Part shown: positions 1 to 6,884 of the stretch, piece after piece
Layout of the letters: each line of letters starts with the position of its first letter
Position numbering within the stretch: position 1 is the stretch's first letter
Source of the DNA: Bacteroides sp. CAG:545
Lineage (GTDB): Bacteria > Bacteroidota > Bacteroidia > Bacteroidales > UBA932
Length of the DNA stretch: 19,971 nucleotides
Assembly (NCBI GenBank): GCA_000432515.1
Contig: HF996028.1
Span: 1 to 19,971, forward strand
Reading direction: 5' to 3'
Position numbers and translations under genes: made by a program
The notes under the pieces: model-generated
The model's database searches: none
Told to the model about the DNA's origin: nothing
The model's input: the letters and a program-made list of their open reading frames with translations, nothing else

Positions 1-44
1 AAAGGCCGCGCGGAGCGTCAGGGTTTGGGACAGAGTCCCATTGA
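1..44 (+). CDS. dut: dUTP diphosphatase, C-terminal end only (partial)
   Basis: Only the last 13 codons and the TGA stop (42-44) are present, read in the frame starting at base 3. They encode RPRGASGFGTESH. The RGxxGFG core matches motif V of trimeric dUTPases, the glycine-rich C-terminal arm that closes over the active site of a neighbouring subunit; the family consensus is close to RGxGGFGSTG. dUTPase hydrolyses dUTP to dUMP and pyrophosphate, keeping uracil out of DNA and supplying thymidylate synthesis. Context supports the call: in Bacteroides, dut commonly lies just upstream of a TPR protein gene and an EnvC-like gene, which is the order here. The evidence is a short motif plus gene order, so another protein with a GFG tail cannot be excluded. 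The 5' part lies outside the window. Confidence 0.62.
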   Translation, partial: RPRGASGFGTESH

Positions 45-54
45 AAAAAAACAG

Positions 55-109
55 GCGCCTCGGAAGAAGAAAAAGAATTTTCTTCTTCTCTCAGCTTTCA
101 CTATATTTC
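55..109 (+). repeat. Hairpin/promoter-like module, copy 1
   Basis: This unit begins GCGCCTCGGA, forms a perfect 11-bp hairpin (63-73 with 78-88, loop 74-77) and continues into TCTCAGCTTTCACTATATTT (89-108), which recurs exactly at 171-190. The stem is purine-rich on the 5' arm and pyrimidine-rich on the 3' arm. TTTT at 78-81 lies 20 bases before TATATTTC at 102-109, the same geometry as copy 2 but with the final G of TAnnTTTG replaced by C. It therefore looks like a duplicate of the promoter module with a damaged -7 element. It is followed by a small hairpin, CCGCC (110-114) with GGCGG (119-123). Confidence 0.7.
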
Positions 110-135
110 CCGCCTGACGGCGGCTAATATAGGAT

Positions 136-191
136 GCGCTTCGGAAAAGGAAAATGAGATTTTCCTTTTCTCTCAGCTTTCACTATATTTG
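136..191 (+). repeat. Hairpin/promoter-like module, copy 2
   Basis: Second copy of the module at 55-109. It starts GCGCTTCGGA and forms a perfect 11-bp hairpin (144-154 with 160-170, loop 155-159), followed by the identical 20-base tract at 171-190. The two stems differ from copy 1 at matching positions on both arms, so pairing is kept in both copies (GAAGAAGAAAA against GAAAAGGAAAA). This copy ends in TATATTTG and contains the likely promoter of the TPR-envC genes. Confidence 0.7.
160..191 (+). promoter_or_regulatory. Predicted Bacteroidota sigma-A promoter for the TPR-envC operon
   Basis: TATATTTG at 184-191 fits the Bacteroidota -7 consensus TAnnTTTG. TTTT at 160-163, exactly 20 bases upstream, can serve as the weak -33 TTTG element. 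Transcription would begin near 198, giving a leader of about 67 bases before the ATG at 265. The -33 side lies inside the 3' arm of the hairpin at 144-170, so the hairpin cannot be part of this transcript, although it could form in read-through RNA from dut. Confidence 0.55.
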
Positions 192-264
192 TAAGTTAGC
201 GCAAAAGTGGGCGCATACGGTATGGTCATTGATGATGACTGTACTGATAAAAAACGGAGAACGC

Positions 265-1983
265 ATGAAACTGAATATAACAGCATTGACAGTCAAATCA
301 TTAGCGACAGCACTGGTCGCATTGACATTGACAGTGGCAGCCTCGGGCCAGCCTCGGGCCGCAAAAGCGGAAGGCAGAATGTCCGCGCAAAAAGTGGAAT
401 CCATAAGCAACAGCCTTCTGATAGATGCTGTGCAGAAGTACGAAGACGGCGACTATGCCGGCGCGAAGACCATCCTGACAGCGATCTTAAGCAAGGAGCC
501 GGGCAATGACGCAGCCTGGTACTATAGGGCGATGTGCAATGTGCGCCTGAAAGACGGAGCCGCTTCAGAACACGATTTCAAGGAAGCAGTTCGCATCGAC
601 TCCACCAACTACTGGTACCGCTATATGCTTGCCGGCCTGTACGGCATGACTGGGCGTAAAGACCTCACTATCAGCATGTACGAGTCATTGTTGAAAGACT
701 TTCCCAAACGGAGCGAACTCTATTACGGACTTGCGAACCTGTATCTGGACCAGCACCAGGACGACAAGGCGCTCGAAACTATCAACGACATCGAGACGCA
801 GTTCGGCAAAAGCGACGCTACCGTCATGACCAAGGTCAATATTCTCCGCGGACAGGACAAGCCGGAAGAGGTGTACAAGACCCTGCATGACTACTACAAC
901 GAGGAGTATTCGTCCCCTCAGATTGCCACGATGCTGGGCGACTATGAAATCTCCATGTACAATGACTCCTCGGCCATCGCCTACTATGACGAGGCACTCA
1001 GCATTGACAAGAACTACTCCCCCGCCCTGCTCGGAAAGGCGGAAGCCTACAGAATGACGAGAAAGTATCCTGAATACTTCTTGTGCCTGAATACATTGAT
1101 GGGGGACCGGGAGGCACCTCCTGAGGGGAAAGCGAATTATATCCAGGCTGTACTGAAGCAGTCGGATCCACGATTTGTCAAGTCGTTCCAGAGCCAGTTC
1201 GATTCCACATTGACCATCGCGGTAAACACTCATCCGAAGGACACTTCGATCCTGCAGGCCGCGGGACTGTACTATCTGGCTACGGAAAGGCAGAGCCGCT
1301 CGGCAGAGATATTCAAGAGTGTCGCGAAGGACAATCCGGACAATCTGGAAGCGACCGCATACTATATCCTGGTGCTCATTTATATGAAGGATTGGCAGAA
1401 AGTGGTGGACGAGAGCGACTCCGCATTGGTCAGATTCCCTGATGAAATAGGATTTCTGGAGATGGCCAATGCCGGTGAATACAATCTCAAGAACTATGAC
1501 AAGGTCATCCGCAACTGCCGCACTATGATCGACAAGGCGCCGGGAGACAGTGCTACGACGGTGGCAGCATTGAGCACGATGGGCGACATGTATCACCAGC
1601 TTGGGGATATGAAGAGCGCGTTCAAGGCTTATGACATGGTCCTGAAGATCGCTCCGGACTGTATTCCGGTCCTCAACAACTATGCGTATTACCTTTCGGT
1701 GGAGAAGAAGAAGCTCAAGAAGGCATACGCGATGAGCAAGAAGACTGTGGAGGCGGAGCCGGACAATGCCACGTATCTCGACACGTTCGGCTGGATTCTC
1801 TACCTGCAGGGTAAAGCATTGGAAGCCAAGCCTTTCTTCAAGCACGCCATGCTATACGGAGGGAAAGAGAGCGCAACCATCCTCAACCATTATGCGACCG
1901 TATTGGAAGCCTTGGGTGAGAGCGACCTCGCAAAAGTATATAGGCAGCAGGCCAAGAACAAGGAGGCGCAAGGACTCGAATAG
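265..1983 (+). CDS. Secreted tetratricopeptide-repeat protein
   Basis: The reading frame is open from 154, but I place the start at ATG 265. It is preceded by ACGGAGA (254-260) and begins a clean signal peptide (MKLNITALTVKSLATALVAL, then small residues to about residue 30); the upstream codons look like translated spacer. The product is 572 residues, almost all helical repeats. TPR-like pairs with W/Y, G, Y/A and P at canonical spacing run from about residue 50 to the end, with the clearest copies near the C terminus (NNYAYYL..., LDTFGWILYLQG). It is probably a periplasmic or outer-membrane-associated scaffold for protein-protein contacts. In Bacteroides such a gene lies between dut and an EnvC-like gene, often with a DUF4292 lipoprotein gene in between, which is absent here. 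The stop is 3 bases before the envC start, so the two are co-transcribed. The binding partner is unknown. Confidence 0.85.
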   Translation: MKLNITALTVKSLATALVALTLTVAASGQPRAAKAEGRMSAQKVESISNSLLIDAVQKYEDGDYAGAKTILTAILSKEPGNDAAWYYRAMCNVRLKDGAASEHDFKEAVRIDSTNYWYRYMLAGLYGMTGRKDLTISMYESLLKDFPKRSELYYGLANLYLDQHQDDKALETINDIETQFGKSDATVMTKVNILRGQDKPEEVYKTLHDYYNEEYSSPQIATMLGDYEISMYNDSSAIAYYDEALSIDKNYSPALLGKAEAYRMTRKYPEYFLCLNTLMGDREAPPEGKANYIQAVLKQSDPRFVKSFQSQFDSTLTIAVNTHPKDTSILQAAGLYYLATERQSRSAEIFKSVAKDNPDNLEATAYYILVLIYMKDWQKVVDESDSALVRFPDEIGFLEMANAGEYNLKNYDKVIRNCRTMIDKAPGDSATTVAALSTMGDMYHQLGDMKSAFKAYDMVLKIAPDCIPVLNNYAYYLSVEKKKLKKAYAMSKKTVEAEPDNATYLDTFGWILYLQGKALEAKPFFKHAMLYGGKESATILNHYATVLEALGESDLAKVYRQQAKNKEAQGLE

Positions 1984-1986
1984 TAT

Positions 1987-3168
1987 ATGAAAAGACTGGT
2001 TATCAGCATATTGACATTGGCAATGACTGTTCTGTGCGCTTATGATGCGGCAGGACAGGATACCCGTGCACAGGAGTCGCGCAAGGCCAGGCTGGAACGG
2101 GAAATCGCCGTCATTGACAAGCAGCTCAAGGACAATGCCGCGAAGAGTTCGGATGCTATGGCTACGCTGAATCTCGTCAGAAAGAAAGTGGCTGACAGAA
2201 AGGAACTTGTGGCTGAGAGCGACAAGGAAATCGCGACATTGAACTCAAGAATAAGGGCCAAGCAGCAGAGTGCGGACAAGGTGCAGGAGAGACTTGACAC
2301 GCTTACCTTATATTATGAGAAACTCGTCCGGAATGCATACAGGAACCGTGATTCTAAGGTATGGTACATGTATATCCTGGCCAGTGAGAATATCGGTCAG
2401 GCATTCAGGAGGGCGAATTATCTGAGGAACCTGTCCACAGAAATGAACAGACAGGGAGAGAAAATCATTGACACGAAAGCGGAACTTCAGCGTCAGATGG
2501 ATTCTCTCAATGTGCTGAAAGCCGAGGCGGAGGTGCTGCGCGCGAAACGCACCTCTGAGGTCAATGCTCTTCAGAAGGAGGAGGCGCAGTCTGCTACGCT
2601 TGTGAAGAATCTCCAGCGGAACAGGTCCAGGTATCAGAAGGATCTGGCAGCGAAAAAACGGCAGGTGGATGCTCTGAACAGGGAAATAGCGAGGATAATC
2701 GCTGCTGCTGTAAGCGGTAAGGGCGGCAAGGCTGCTGCCAAGAAGCCGGTGGACATAAAGCTGGATGCTGAGTTCGCCAAGAACAAGGGCAAGCTGCCAT
2801 GGCCGGCTGAGGGTCCTGTGACAGACCATTTCGGTCAGCATTACCACCCTGTATTCAAGTCTGTAAAGCTTCCTTTCAACAACGGAATAACCATATCATT
2901 GTCCAAAGGCGAGCCGATAAAGGCCGTGTTCGACGGTGTGGTGAAACAGATAGTGGTCATGCCCGGCTACAACAAATGTGTTCTGATCCAGCACGGAAAC
3001 TGGTTCTCGTTCTACTGCAAGCTCGGTTCGACGTCTGTCAAGCCGGGGGACAAGGTGAAGACCGGCCAGGTTATAGGTACGGTGGACACCATAGACGGGA
3101 TGAATCTGCTGCATTTCCAGATCTGGAAAGGAACTTCGCCTCAGAATCCGGAACTTTGGCTAAGATGA
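1987..3168 (+). CDS. EnvC-like murein hydrolase activator (degenerate LytM/M23)
   Basis: The 393-residue product has a signal peptide (about 1-24), a long coiled coil rich in K, E, A and R (about 28-235), an Ala/Lys linker (about 238-256) and a C-terminal LytM/M23 domain (about 270-393). The M23 zinc sites are lost. The FHxGxD position reads FNNGIT (N298, T302), YxHL reads YCKL, and HLHFE reads LLHFQ, keeping only H376. This matches EnvC and NlpD, which do not cut peptidoglycan themselves but switch on partner N-acetylmuramoyl-L-alanine amidases for septum splitting. It should act in the periplasm. The gene starts 3 bases after the TPR stop. The partner amidase is not in the window. Family membership is firm; the activator role is inferred from the missing ligands and the coiled coil. 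Confidence 0.88.
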   Translation: MKRLVISILTLAMTVLCAYDAAGQDTRAQESRKARLEREIAVIDKQLKDNAAKSSDAMATLNLVRKKVADRKELVAESDKEIATLNSRIRAKQQSADKVQERLDTLTLYYEKLVRNAYRNRDSKVWYMYILASENIGQAFRRANYLRNLSTEMNRQGEKIIDTKAELQRQMDSLNVLKAEAEVLRAKRTSEVNALQKEEAQSATLVKNLQRNRSRYQKDLAAKKRQVDALNREIARIIAAAVSGKGGKAAAKKPVDIKLDAEFAKNKGKLPWPAEGPVTDHFGQHYHPVFKSVKLPFNNGITISLSKGEPIKAVFDGVVKQIVVMPGYNKCVLIQHGNWFSFYCKLGSTSVKPGDKVKTGQVIGTVDTIDGMNLLHFQIWKGTSPQNPELWLR

Positions 3169-3175
3169 TTTTTCC

Positions 3176-3204
3176 GATGCAACATTCCGGACACAAATTG
3201 CATC
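3176..3204. other. Inverted repeat between envC and the sigma factor gene
   Basis: GATGCAA (3176-3182) and TTGCATC (3198-3204) form a 7-bp inverted repeat around a 15-base spacer. It begins 8 bases after the envC stop and ends 36 bases before the sigma factor ATG. It could be a weak terminator, followed by ATTATTATT rather than a clean T run, or an operator for the sigma gene. No good TAnnTTTG element is visible here; TATTATTG (3207-3214) is the nearest match. Confidence 0.3.
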
Positions 3205-3239
3205 ATTATTATTGGACTATTTACTGAGAGGCCCTGGAT

Positions 3240-3791
3240 ATGGGAAATCCCGTATATCATGAATACATAGAAGGCTGCAGAAAGGGTGACAGGACCGCAC
3301 AGAGAAAAATGTACGAGGCTCTGGCGCCTAAGATGTTCGCTGTTTGCATCAGGTATATGGGCAACAAGGGGGAAGCGGAAGACATTCTTCAGGAAGGATT
3401 TGTCACGCTTTTCACCAAAATCGACTCCTACTCTGATTCAGGTGCTTTCGAAGGATGGGCCAGACGGATCTTTGTCAATACTGCACTTATGTCCCTGAGG
3501 AAAAAGGAAGCGCTCAAGATGAGCGACGACCTGGAAACCGCTTGGAATGTCAGCAGCGACATGCCGTCGCAGGTCCACGAAATGGGATATAAGGAACTGA
3601 TGCAGATGGTGGCATCTCTGCCTACGGGATACAGGACGATATTCAACATGTACGTAATCGAGGGCTTTTCCCACGATGAAATAGCCAAGGCGCTGAATAT
3701 CAGTCCAGCCACTTCCCGTTCGCAGCTACAGAGAGCCAGAATGCTGCTGCAGGACAAGATAAAAAAGAATGAAGATGCAAGACACGAATAA
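3240..3791 (+). CDS. ECF RNA polymerase sigma factor (sigma-70 family)
   Basis: The 183-residue protein has sigma region 2 (about 14-85, with the AEDILQEGFVTLF core-binding helix and the FEGWARRIFVNTAL promoter-melting segment) and region 4 (about 115-175, with the LPTGYRTIFNMYVIEGFSHDEIA helices and the ISPATSRSQLQRAR recognition helix). There is no region 1 or 3, which defines the extracytoplasmic-function group. ATG 3240 gives a normal N terminus. The 3' end overlaps the next gene by 23 bases, so translation is probably coupled. Because that gene encodes an anti-sigma-like protein reaching the outer membrane, this factor is inferred to be held at the inner membrane and released by an envelope signal. 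In Bacteroides, sigma factors of this type paired with beta-barrel anti-sigma factors affect outer-membrane vesiculation. Target promoters cannot be read from this window. Confidence 0.92.
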   Translation: MGNPVYHEYIEGCRKGDRTAQRKMYEALAPKMFAVCIRYMGNKGEAEDILQEGFVTLFTKIDSYSDSGAFEGWARRIFVNTALMSLRKKEALKMSDDLETAWNVSSDMPSQVHEMGYKELMQMVASLPTGYRTIFNMYVIEGFSHDEIAKALNISPATSRSQLQRARMLLQDKIKKNEDARHE

Positions 3792-5055
3792 AAGTTTCGA
3801 TGAAGCGATAAGGTCAATGCTGGAAAATGTGGAGGAAGAGGTTCCTTCGCATATTCTGGATGACGTGTTCTCTTCTCTCGACAACATAAAGCCGAAAAAG
3901 AAGGTGCTCCCGCCGGTATTCTGGCTGAGAGCGGGAATGGCTTCGGTTGCAACTGCCGCCGCAGTCGCCCTGTGTGTTGTACTCTGGCCGGACGGTCATG
4001 AGACCCAGGCACCTGAAAGATATGCGGATGTACAGGTGATGGAGCCGTCCGAGGCATCTCAGGAAGAGACTTTGCTGTCGGATGTGCTGAAGGAATCAGA
4101 GACGAAGCCAGACACGAAAGCAAGCGTTCAGAAACAGAATTCTACGGTTAGGCCGCAATTCCAAACCAACAATAATATATTACCTGAACAGATAACCGGA
4201 GAGGCCGATGAGGAAACCTTGCTGGAAGAGACATCTGTTCACCAGCCTGAGACAGCGGATGCTCAGGAGAGCAATTCCGATACGCAGATACAGATTGCTG
4301 ACGATCAGAGAATTGCATCACACAAATCCTCTAATAGTAATACTGAAGAAGCCTCCGAGACGGGCGACGAATGGGCCGCATATGACGAAACCGACTCGGA
4401 GCGGAGTACAGGAGTATCCTTTCTCATCGGTGGAAACATTGCCAGCAACGGCAGCGCCAAAGGATTGAGCAACCCTGGCGGTTTCCGCGCACCTGCCGGC
4501 ATTCTTCAGGACGCTACCTACATCGAACAGACAAGCAAGAACTCATCATATTCCATCCCGGTATCTCTCGGATTCACAACCAGACTGAATCTCGGCAAGA
4601 AATGGTCGATCGGCTCGGGACTGAACTGGACAATGCTCCAGAGGACATTCTCAGGAAGTTATGTCAATATAAAGAACGGCAAGATAACTACTACTGATTC
4701 TGACATCAGACATACTATACACTACGTGGGCATCCCTCTCAACGGATACTATGACATCATCGAAAGTCCTAGGCTCAGATTCTACGCCTATGCCGGAGGT
4801 GAGGCGGAAAAAGCCCTGGCAAACATCTACAGGGTAAAGAAAGCGCAAGGCAATCTCAGCTACACGGAAAAGGTAAAGGGCGTGCAATGGTCTGTCGGAG
4901 CAGGTATCGGTGTCGAGTTCCTGATTGCCGAACAGATCGGTATCTATCTGAATCCTGGAGTGCGGTATTATTTCGACTGCGGACAGCCTGTAAGCATCAG
5001 GACACAGCAGCCGCTGATGATGAACTTCGAAATAGGTTTGAGGGTTGGCATCTAA
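3769..5055 (+). CDS. Dual membrane-spanning anti-sigma factor (Dma-like): anti-sigma head, TM helix, linker, outer-membrane barrel
   Basis: The 428-residue product has four parts. Residues 1-45 are a short acidic helical head suited to binding sigma in the cytosol. Residues about 48-74 contain one membrane helix after a KPKKK basic stretch. Residues about 75-210 are a polar linker rich in E, S, T, D and Q, of the kind that could cross the periplasm. Residues about 215-428 show alternating beta-strand pattern with aromatic girdles (YSIPVSLGF, WSIGSGLNW, HYVGIPLNGYYD, RFYAYAGGE, WSVGAGIGVEF, YLNPGVRYYF) and a hydrophobic final strand (MMNFEIGLRVGI), as in outer-membrane PorT/OmpA-like barrels. 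One chain would thus join both membranes. This fits the dual membrane-spanning anti-sigma architecture reported in Bacteroides. The gene overlaps the sigma gene; ATG 3775 is an alternative start. Family placement is inferred from layout and context. Confidence 0.8.
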   Translation: MKMQDTNKSFDEAIRSMLENVEEEVPSHILDDVFSSLDNIKPKKKVLPPVFWLRAGMASVATAAAVALCVVLWPDGHETQAPERYADVQVMEPSEASQEETLLSDVLKESETKPDTKASVQKQNSTVRPQFQTNNNILPEQITGEADEETLLEETSVHQPETADAQESNSDTQIQIADDQRIASHKSSNSNTEEASETGDEWAAYDETDSERSTGVSFLIGGNIASNGSAKGLSNPGGFRAPAGILQDATYIEQTSKNSSYSIPVSLGFTTRLNLGKKWSIGSGLNWTMLQRTFSGSYVNIKNGKITTTDSDIRHTIHYVGIPLNGYYDIIESPRLRFYAYAGGEAEKALANIYRVKKAQGNLSYTEKVKGVQWSVGAGIGVEFLIAEQIGIYLNPGVRYYFDCGQPVSIRTQQPLMMNFEIGLRVGI

Positions 5056-5113
5056 GAATGCCGTACAGCATTTAAAACAAATTTTAAATTTAAAAATCGT
5101 AAAATTGTGGTAT

Positions 5114-5157
5114 AAATCTCTGATGCTTGGTGAAAGCATTCAGAGATTTGATTTTTT
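5114..5157 (+). terminator. Rho-independent terminator after the sigma/anti-sigma operon
   Basis: A long stem pairs AAATCTCTGA (5114-5123) with TCAGAGATTT (5140-5149), extended by TGCTT (5124-5128) with AAGCA (5134-5138) across one bulged T (5139). The loop is GGTGA. It is followed by G, A and six T residues (5152-5157). The lipoprotein gene starts 33 bases later, so that gene needs read-through or a promoter of its own. AT-rich sequence with a perfect 14-base palindrome (5082-5095) lies just upstream. Confidence 0.85.
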
Positions 5158-5189
5158 ATGGCTTACTTGCGCAAAAAAATTCAAAGCCA

Positions 5190-6458
5190 ATGAAGAAGTC
5201 ATTGATTATCACAGGTCTGCTGTTGCTGGCGGGATGCAGCTTGTTCGATTCGGAAGACCTGATTTTAAGAAAACGAAGGGACGAGACCGGCAGTTGGATG
5301 GGTAGCGGGCCGAAAAAGGAGCGGAATCACGATGAACTGATACCTGGTGACACTACGGTATATGTTTCCGCCGTGGAATTTCCTAAAGATTACTGCTGGC
5401 AGAAGGATTCTGTGGGGGAAAACAGGCCATTTTCTTTGGTTCTGTACCGGAATTTCAAGAAAGTGCTTTCGGTCAGGGGCGGAGGCATCGTCAGCAGCGA
5501 CCCGGACATGCACTGGATCATAGGCGGCCATCTGTACGCAGAGTATTCGACCGGCACGGAAACCATTGTCTCCATCGACGGAAAAGAAAAGATACGGTAT
5601 GAGGGGCGTGAAATGATACGTGGCATTCTAGACAGAGAGGACGGGTTCTACACATTGGGACAGAGCCGCAGCGGCACGGGATTGACCTTCAGAAGAAACG
5701 GGGAAATCATCTTCTCCGATGAGGAGGGCATTGTCCTCGGCGACATGTCCAATCCGTGCTGCCGAAGCGGTGGCCTGTATGAACTGGATGACGGGGTACC
5801 GGTTTTCTGCTACCATGTGCCGGGGCAGTCCATTCTCCTGAAGAAGGAGAGCCTATATCTGGTAAAAAACGGTATCCCGAGCCGGGTAGAACTAGATGGT
5901 AACGTAGCCAATGTGCTGGACGCCAGGGTATTGAACGGCAATATGTGCCTTGTCTATTCGTATGGCGGAGGCATCGCGCTGTTCGACGGAGGCAATACAA
6001 GGATACCGGGCATCGGCAAGAGCTATGTGAGTTCCGACTTATGTCTGAGATGGTCAGGGAAGAGTGTCTTTGCTAAAATGAACTATTCCATAAACGGATG
6101 GAACAGCATTCTGTCCACGATGTGGAACGTCAGAGGCGAAAGTATCACGCACGGGACGGGACTGATCTACGACTATTACTTCAGCGACGACGGAATCGCC
6201 TATGTATATACGGATATGGCAGACCTCTGTTACAGATTCATCAGCACGGACGGTTCTTCAAAGGAGTGCAATTCCGGGAACAAATACTGTTTTATGGGGA
6301 GCAACTGCGCCTGCCTCTGCGGGGACACCTTCTATATGGGACTGACGCCTGCATACAGGGACTTTCCGCCTGTGGTCTATATCGACAACAGACCCGAAAT
6401 CATACCGATCAACGGATACATAACTGGCGTGAGCGCGATCGTCAATCCTCCCAGCTGA
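5190..6458 (+). CDS. Cysteine-rich lipoprotein of unknown function
   Basis: The frame is open from 5127, but ATG 5190 begins a textbook lipoprotein signal (MKKSLIITGLLLLAGC), so the mature protein would start at Cys16 and total about 407 residues. Acidic residues follow soon after the lipid cysteine (C-S-L-F-D-S-E-D). That is only loosely like the Bacteroidota surface-export signal, so the location (periplasmic or surface face) is open. The body looks all-beta, with recurring short strands and G-rich turns, possibly a propeller; I do not recognise the family. It has more than ten cysteines beyond the lipobox, including NPCCRSG and SNCACLCG, which suggests several disulfides. It lies just downstream of the sigma/anti-sigma pair but behind a terminator. 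The 3' end overlaps convergent tsaE by 17 bases. Confidence 0.75.
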   Translation: MKKSLIITGLLLLAGCSLFDSEDLILRKRRDETGSWMGSGPKKERNHDELIPGDTTVYVSAVEFPKDYCWQKDSVGENRPFSLVLYRNFKKVLSVRGGGIVSSDPDMHWIIGGHLYAEYSTGTETIVSIDGKEKIRYEGREMIRGILDREDGFYTLGQSRSGTGLTFRRNGEIIFSDEEGIVLGDMSNPCCRSGGLYELDDGVPVFCYHVPGQSILLKKESLYLVKNGIPSRVELDGNVANVLDARVLNGNMCLVYSYGGGIALFDGGNTRIPGIGKSYVSSDLCLRWSGKSVFAKMNYSINGWNSILSTMWNVRGESITHGTGLIYDYYFSDDGIAYVYTDMADLCYRFISTDGSSKECNSGNKYCFMGSNCACLCGDTFYMGLTPAYRDFPPVVYIDNRPEIIPINGYITGVSAIVNPPS

Positions 6459-6867
6459 TGACTCTGGATTCGTCCGGCAAGACTGTAATGGTCACTTTCA
6501 ATGTCTCTTCAGGGAGAATCTGCTCGATGTTCTCAGGCCACTCGATGAGGCAGAGGGAGCCGCTGTCCAGATAATCGTAAAGCCCGATGTCGAAGGCTTC
6601 CTCAACTCTTGTAATACGATAGAAATCAAAGTGATATATCGAATCACCACCGGATGTCCTGTATTCATTGACAATGGAGAATGTCGGAGAGCTTACGGCG
6701 TCTTCACTGACACCGAGCCTGTGGCACAATGCTGTGGTGAACGTGGTCTTGCCTGCACCCATCGGTGCATAGAAGGCGATGATGGTATGGCCTGCAGTTT
6801 CTGTTAAGAACTGTTCCGCAGCCTGTCCGATGTTGTCCAGACCTCTTATGACTATTTCGTGTTTCAT
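6442..6867 (-). CDS. tsaE: tRNA threonylcarbamoyladenosine biosynthesis ATPase TsaE
   Basis: The 141-residue protein is the usual length for TsaE, the P-loop ATPase that works with TsaB and TsaD to attach threonylcarbamoyl to A37 of ANN-decoding tRNAs. The Walker A motif is GAGKTT at about residues 37-42. The family block SSPTFSIVNEY follows at about 79-89, then YHFDFYRI and the LIEWPE segment near residue 110. The enzyme is cytosolic and nearly universal in bacteria. It is transcribed divergently from ispE, with only 78 bases between start codons and a predicted leader of about a dozen bases. Its 3' end runs 17 bases into the lipoprotein gene on the other strand, leaving no room for a separate terminator. 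tsaB and tsaD are not in the window. Confidence 0.95.
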   Translation of the reverse strand: MKHEIVIRGLDNIGQAAEQFLTETAGHTIIAFYAPMGAGKTTFTTALCHRLGVSEDAVSSPTFSIVNEYRTSGGDSIYHFDFYRITRVEEAFDIGLYDYLDSGSLCLIEWPENIEQILPEETLKVTITVLPDESRVISWED

Positions 6868-6884
6868 TTCCGATCGTTTTGAGC

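Noticed and set aside
26..40. Small hairpin TGGGAC-AGA-GTCCCA near the dut stop, as a possible terminator
   Set aside because: The 6-bp stem is followed by an A run on the plus strand, not T, and the minus strand has no gene ending here. It falls within the last codons of dut.
154..264. N-terminal extension of the TPR protein from the ATG at 154
   Set aside because: This region contains the repeated hairpin and promoter elements, and a proper signal peptide with an upstream purine-rich site starts at 265.
685..1845. A 386-residue open frame on the minus strand inside the TPR gene
   Set aside because: It lies wholly antisense to a gene with clear signal peptide and TPR pattern, its translation is rich in R, H, L and V without domain features, and it has no start context. 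It is a shadow of codon bias.
5082..5095. Perfect palindrome TTTTAAATTTAAAA after the anti-sigma gene
   Set aside because: It is made only of A and T in an AT-rich spacer, where such palindromes arise easily; the clear terminator lies just downstream.
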